7,555 nt of DNA from an uncultured Collinsella sp. (GTDB lineage: Bacteria; Actinomycetota; Coriobacteriia; Coriobacteriales; Coriobacteriaceae): assembly GCA_934643435.1 (NCBI GenBank), contig CAKUCJ010000059.1, positions 1 to 7,555 of the forward strand. The letters are read 5' to 3'. A program made the translations under genes and the position numbers. The notes beneath the pieces were generated by a model, which searched no databases, was not told where the DNA came from, and saw only the letters and a program-made list of their open reading frames with translations. This document shows positions 4,435 through 7,555 of this stretch, piece by piece (within the stretch, counting starts at the first letter, position 1; each line of letters begins with the position of its first letter).

Positions 4435-5622
4435 ATGTCGAGCCTCACCGGTAAGTCATTGAACCCTGTTATGAATCGCAGGAGCGTTATCGCGAGCGCA
4501 GCAGGTCTGGGGGCGATGTCCATTCTAGCTGGCTGCTCCTCCAACGGCGGCGATAGCGGTTCCGCTTCGAGCGACGCTTCGTTTAAGATCGGTACCATCG
4601 GCCCGCTGACCGGTGCAAATGCCTCCTATGGCAAGTCCGTTACTCAGGCCGTTGAGCTTGGCTGCAAGGATTTCTCCACCAAGGAGCTTCCGCTTGCCAG
4701 CAAGGCCGAGGACGATCAGGCCGACGGCGAGAAGGCCGTCAACGCCTTTAATACTCTGCTCGACTGGGGCATGCAGGCCCTCGTCGGCCCGACCACCACG
4801 GGTGCGTCGGTTGCCGTTGCCGCCGAGTGCGGTAACGACCCCAAGACGTTCATGATCACCCCGTCCGCGTCCTCCGAGGACGTCACCGACGGCAAGGATT
4901 GCGTCTTCCAGGTTTGCTTCACCGATCCCAACCAGGGTGTCAATGCTGCCAAGTTCCTGGCCCAGAAGTATGCGGACGAGAAGTTCGTGCTGTTCTATAA
5001 CTCCGGCGACGCCTATTCTTCGGGCATTGCGGATTCCTTTAAGGCTCAGGCCGCTGAGTCCAAGCTCGAGATCGTCGACGAGGAGACCTTTAAGGACGAC
5101 TCCGCCACGAGCTTTACCAACCAGCTGACCAAGGCCAAGCAGGCCGGTGCCACCATGATCTTTGCGCCGATCTACTACACGCCGGCGTCTGTTCTGCTCA
5201 AGAATGCCAAGGACATGGGCTACGACGTCAAGATGATGGGCTGCGACGGCATGGACGGCATCCTGGGCGTGGAGGGCTTCGACACCTCCCTTGCCGAGGG
5301 CCTGCTGCTCATGACCCCGTTCTCCGCCGACGACGAGAAGAACGCCGACTTCGTCAACGCTTACAAGGATAAGTACGGCGATACCCCCGACCAGTTTGCC
5401 GCCGACGCCTACGATGGCGTGCACGCAGTGGTCGAGGCTCTCAAGGAGGCCGGCCTGGGCGTCGACGCCGACCCCACCGAGGTCGCCGAGAAGCTGCCCG
5501 AGGCCATGCTCAAGATTACCGTTGACGGTCTGACCGGCAAGCTTTCCTGGAACGACAAGGGCCAGGTCCAGAAGGACCCGACTGCGTACGTCATCACCGA
5601 CGGCAAGTACGTACAGGCCTAA
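4435..5622 (+). CDS. livJ: Branched-chain amino acid ABC transporter substrate-binding lipoprotein, copy 2
   Basis: This 395-residue Peripla_BP_6 binding protein is paralogous to the gene just upstream and should work with the same LivH-LivM permease, much as E. coli LivJ and LivK share one. The signal peptide has a weaker twin-arginine motif (MNRRSVIAS, residues 13-21), a hydrophobic stretch and lipobox LAGC with Cys34. The mature fold begins FKIGTIGPLTG near residue 51. It shares very long blocks with copy 1, such as SFTNQLTKAK, IFAPIYYTPASVLLKNAKD and LLMTPFSADDEKNADFV. Differences cluster at a few places that could change ligand preference: SSEDVTDGKD for SSLDVTKDKT, GCDGMDGILG for GTDGMDGLLS, and AYDGVHAVVEAL for AYDCVHAIAEAI. 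The start at 4435 has AGGAG six bases upstream; the in-frame ATG at 4471 lacks one. It is separated from livH by 139 structured bases. The ligand is unproven. Confidence 0.93.
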   Translation: MSSLTGKSLNPVMNRRSVIASAAGLGAMSILAGCSSNGGDSGSASSDASFKIGTIGPLTGANASYGKSVTQAVELGCKDFSTKELPLASKAEDDQADGEKAVNAFNTLLDWGMQALVGPTTTGASVAVAAECGNDPKTFMITPSASSEDVTDGKDCVFQVCFTDPNQGVNAAKFLAQKYADEKFVLFYNSGDAYSSGIADSFKAQAAESKLEIVDEETFKDDSATSFTNQLTKAKQAGATMIFAPIYYTPASVLLKNAKDMGYDVKMMGCDGMDGILGVEGFDTSLAEGLLLMTPFSADDEKNADFVNAYKDKYGDTPDQFAADAYDGVHAVVEALKEAGLGVDADPTEVAEKLPEAMLKITVDGLTGKLSWNDKGQVQKDPTAYVITDGKYVQA

Positions 5623-5654
5623 TAGGCCGCCTTACATAGAGCGGTTTTGATCCC

Positions 5655-5684
5655 AAGCAGGGGAGGTTTTGGCCTTCCCTGCTT
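5655..5684 (+). other. Strong 12-bp stem-loop between livJ copy 2 and livH
   Basis: AAGCAGGGGAGG (5655-5666) pairs with CCTTCCCTGCTT (5673-5684) at all twelve positions, counting one G-U pair, around a six-base loop. No U tract follows. A competing fold uses CCAAGC (5653-5658) with GCTTGG (5685-5690). It is suited to blocking 3'-to-5' decay of the upstream binding-protein mRNA. A minor CCGC/GCGG hairpin with TTTT (5627-5648) and a GGCCT/AGGCC palindrome over the stop (5616-5628) lie just before it. Confidence 0.6.
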
Positions 5685-5695
5685 GCTTGGTATCT

Positions 5696-5719
5696 GGGGA
5701 CGATGTAACGTCCCTGTTT
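5696..5719 (+). terminator. Possible partial terminator upstream of livH
   Basis: GGGACG (5697-5702) and CGTCCC (5709-5714) form a perfect six-base stem with a six-base loop, extendable by one G-U pair. TGTTTC follows. The U tract is short, so this looks leaky. It would reduce read-through from the binding-protein genes into the permease genes. Confidence 0.35.
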
Positions 5720-5744
5720 CGTACATCAACTGGAAACCTATTCG

Positions 5745-5752
5745 AAAGGGGG
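5745..5752 (+). promoter_or_regulatory. livH: Ribosome binding site deciding the livH start
   Basis: AAAGGGGG lies nine bases before the ATG at 5762. An in-frame ATG at 5753 directly abuts this site and leaves no spacing. The reading frame stays open back to 5669, but that extension crosses the intergenic hairpins. The start giving MTVFIQYLVNGLSMG is therefore favoured. Confidence 0.6.
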
Positions 5753-5761
5753 ATGTGGAAC

Positions 5762-6643
5762 ATGACGGTCTTTATCCAATACCTGGTCAACGGCCTGTCC
5801 ATGGGCAGCGTCTACGCCATCATCGCGTTGGGCTACACCATGGTCTACGGTATCGCCAAGATGCTGAACTTCGCTCACGGCGACGTCATCATGGTCGGTG
5901 CCTATGTCTCGTTCTGCGCCACGTCGTATCTCGGCCTCCCGGGCTGGGCATCTGTAATTCTCTCTTGCGCGGTCTGCACGGTTCTGGGTGTTCTCATCGA
6001 GGGCCTCGCCTACAAGCCGCTGCGTCAGGCGGGCCCGCTGGCCGTTCTGATCACGGCCATCGGCGTGTCCTACTTCCTGCAGAATGCCGCCCAGCTCCTG
6101 TGGGGCGCCACGCCCAAGAACTTTACTTCGCTCGTCACCTTCCCGGTGCCGGAGTTCTTGGCCAAGTACAACGTGAGCGCCGTCTCGCTCGTCACCATCG
6201 TCGCCTGCCTGGTTATCATGGCCGGTCTGATGTTCTTTACAGGTAAGACCAAGATGGGCAAGGCCATGCGCGCCGTGTCCGAGGACAAGGCCGCCGCTCA
6301 GCTCATGGGCATCAACGTCAACCGCACCATTTCGATGACGTTTGCCATCGGCTCTGCTCTTGCCGCCATCGCCGGCGTGCTGCTGTGTTCCTACTCGCCG
6401 GTCCTGCAGCCCACGACGGGCGCCATGCCTGGCATCAAGGCCTTCGACGCTGCCGTCTTCGGTGGCATCGGCTCCATCCCCGGCGCCTTTGTCGGCGGTA
6501 TTCTCATCGGCATCATCGAGGCGATGGCACAGGCCTACATTTCCACGAGCCTTGCCAACTCCATCGTCTTTGGTGTTCTGATCATCGTCCTGCTCGTCAA
6601 GCCTGCCGGCCTCTTGGGCAAGTACGTCCCCGAGAAGGTGTAG
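5762..6643 (+). CDS. livH: Branched-chain amino acid ABC transporter permease LivH
   Basis: This is a 293-residue inner-membrane permease subunit of the Liv/HAAT importer, which pairs with LivM to form the translocation channel. About eight hydrophobic segments are visible, at roughly residues 8-30, 40-57, 62-82, 92-114, 138-160, 190-212, 228-255 and 264-282. The LivH-type motif NFAHGD is at 36-41. The cytoplasmic EAA-like loop that contacts the ATPases is at about 168-188 (AMRAVSEDKAAAQLMGINV). FGGIGSIPGAFVGGILIG follows at 233-250, also typical of the family. The length is normal for LivH (about 290-310). It is followed nine bases later by livM, so the two permeases are very likely cotranscribed and translationally coupled. 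It lies 139 bases after the second binding-protein gene, across hairpins. Confidence 0.95.
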   Translation: MTVFIQYLVNGLSMGSVYAIIALGYTMVYGIAKMLNFAHGDVIMVGAYVSFCATSYLGLPGWASVILSCAVCTVLGVLIEGLAYKPLRQAGPLAVLITAIGVSYFLQNAAQLLWGATPKNFTSLVTFPVPEFLAKYNVSAVSLVTIVACLVIMAGLMFFTGKTKMGKAMRAVSEDKAAAQLMGINVNRTISMTFAIGSALAAIAGVLLCSYSPVLQPTTGAMPGIKAFDAAVFGGIGSIPGAFVGGILIGIIEAMAQAYISTSLANSIVFGVLIIVLLVKPAGLLGKYVPEKV

Positions 6644-6652
6644 GTGAGCGTT

Positions 6653-7555
6653 ATGAAGTTCCTTAAAGACAAGCAGACGCGTCACGACTTTGTCACGTAC
6701 GCCATGTGCATCGTGGCCTTCGCCATCGTGTTCTTTATGCAGTCCAACCACATGATCCCGCGCATGATCGCCGGTCAGCTGGTTCCCATCACGGCCTACA
6801 TCGTCATGGCCATTTCGCTCAACCTTGTCGTCGGCATCGCGGGCGACCTGTCGCTGGGCCATGCGGGCTTTATGAGCGTCGGCGCCTACACGGGCATCGT
6901 TACCGCCGTCGCCCTCGAGAGCGCCGTTCCCTCCGATCCGGTGCGTCTTATCATCAGCATCGTGGTCGGCGCCATCGCCGCTGCCATCATGGGCTTCTTG
7001 ATCGGTATCCCGGTCCTTCGCCTGAGCGGCGACTACCTGGCCATCGTGACCTTGGCCTTTGGCGAGATCATCAAAGAGATCGTCACCTGCCTTATCGTGG
7101 GCGTCGACTCCCGCGGCCTGCACGTGATCTTTAACATCACGGGCAATTCGACGGTCGACGACCTGCATCTGTTGGAGGACGGCACCGCTATCATCAAGGG
7201 TGCACAGGGCGCTTCGGGCGTGTCGACCTACTCGACCTTCCTCGCCGGCGCCATCCTGGTCATGGTTGCGCTCGTGATCGTGCTCAACCTGGTCCGCAGC
7301 CGTACCGGTCGTGCCATTATGGCCGTGCGCGACAACAAGATTGCTGCCGAGTCCGTGGGCATCTCTGTCACCCAGTACCGTATGATTGCCTTTGTCGTTT
7401 CCGCTGCTCTCGCTGGTGCTGCCGGAGCCCTCTTCGGCGGTAACTTCTCGCAGCTCTCCGCCACCAAGTTCGACTTCAATACGTCGATTCTCATCCTGGT
7501 GTTCGTGGTTCTGGGCGGTCTGGGCAACATGCGCGGCTCCGTCATCGCCGCAGCG
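6653..7555 (+). CDS. livM: Branched-chain amino acid ABC transporter permease LivM (3' partial)
   Basis: The frame is open from ATG 6653 to the right edge, giving 301 residues with no stop. This is the second integral membrane subunit of the importer. A short charged N-terminus (MKFLKDKQTRHDF) precedes hydrophobic segments at roughly residues 13-30, 42-63, 98-122, 126-148, 195-214, 244-263 and 276-290. Family motifs are GIAGDLSLGHAGFMSVGAY (61-79), RLSGDYLAIVTLAFGEI (123-139), and the EAA-like ATPase-contact loop GRAIMAVRDNKIAAESVGI (219-237). GGLGNMRGSVIAA lies at the edge. A polar stretch of about 45 residues (151-195) is the probable extracytoplasmic loop and is longer than in compact homologues. 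AGGTGA lies five bases before the ATG; GTG at 6644 would add three residues. livH ends nine bases before it. livG and livF would be expected next. Confidence 0.94.
   Translation, partial: MKFLKDKQTRHDFVTYAMCIVAFAIVFFMQSNHMIPRMIAGQLVPITAYIVMAISLNLVVGIAGDLSLGHAGFMSVGAYTGIVTAVALESAVPSDPVRLIISIVVGAIAAAIMGFLIGIPVLRLSGDYLAIVTLAFGEIIKEIVTCLIVGVDSRGLHVIFNITGNSTVDDLHLLEDGTAIIKGAQGASGVSTYSTFLAGAILVMVALVIVLNLVRSRTGRAIMAVRDNKIAAESVGISVTQYRMIAFVVSAALAGAAGALFGGNFSQLSATKFDFNTSILILVFVVLGGLGNMRGSVIAAA

Noticed and set aside
5623..5761. Leucine-responsive leader peptide or known riboswitch before livH
   Set aside because: No short frame with a run of Leu, Ile or Val codons was found, and the hairpins match no riboswitch core I recognise.
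2787..7168. Long minus-strand frames opposite the liv genes (392, 299 and 476 residues)
   Set aside because: These are antisense shadows of strongly biased codons. The first two resemble each other only because the sense genes are paralogues. The third covers livH and livM, which have unmistakable permease motifs.

Overview
The window reads as a piece of a bacterial chromosome with high-GC coding sequence (most third codon positions are G or C), strong GGAGG-type ribosome binding sites, and lipoproteins whose signal peptides carry a twin arginine. This fits the Coriobacteriia (Actinomycetota), and the gene content and style look like gut Collinsella. That placement comes from recall of codon style and protein sequences, not from a database search.

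Layout. (1) Positions 1-155 hold the last 50 codons of an unrecognised plus-strand gene. (2) Positions 156-439 are noncoding: three 47-bp palindromic units repeated at an exact 62-bp interval, then a bidirectional terminator between convergent genes. (3) On the minus strand, positions 440-1189 encode a 249-residue short-chain dehydrogenase that resembles BaiA-type 3alpha-hydroxysteroid dehydrogenases. Upstream of it are a palindromic spacer and the strong terminator of the preceding gene, hom. (4) Positions 1404-2747, also minus strand, encode a full-length homoserine dehydrogenase with a C-terminal ACT domain. (5) Positions 2748-2996 are a divergent control region. (6) From 2997 to the right edge, on the plus strand, lies a branched-chain amino acid (Liv/HAAT family) ABC importer locus: two tandem paralogous substrate-binding lipoproteins (livJ copies 1 and 2), then the permeases livH and livM. 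livM runs off the edge. The ATPases livG and livF are not visible and would be expected just downstream.

How it works together. The two binding lipoproteins would be anchored outside the membrane and deliver leucine, isoleucine, valine or related ligands to the LivH-LivM channel. Homoserine dehydrogenase, transcribed away from the importer, commits aspartate semialdehyde to threonine and methionine (and through threonine to isoleucine). Synthesis and uptake of related amino acids thus sit back to back. The liv locus is not a tight operon throughout. livH and livM are 9 bp apart, but livJ1-livJ2 and livJ2-livH are separated by 271 and 139 bp that contain several inverted repeats. This suggests differential expression of binding proteins over permeases.

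No wholly new system is evident. The items most worth a second look are the 62-bp-period palindromic repeat cluster, the structured spacers in the liv locus, the near-identical DNA blocks in the two livJ copies, and the BaiA-like dehydrogenase with an apparent change of cofactor preference.
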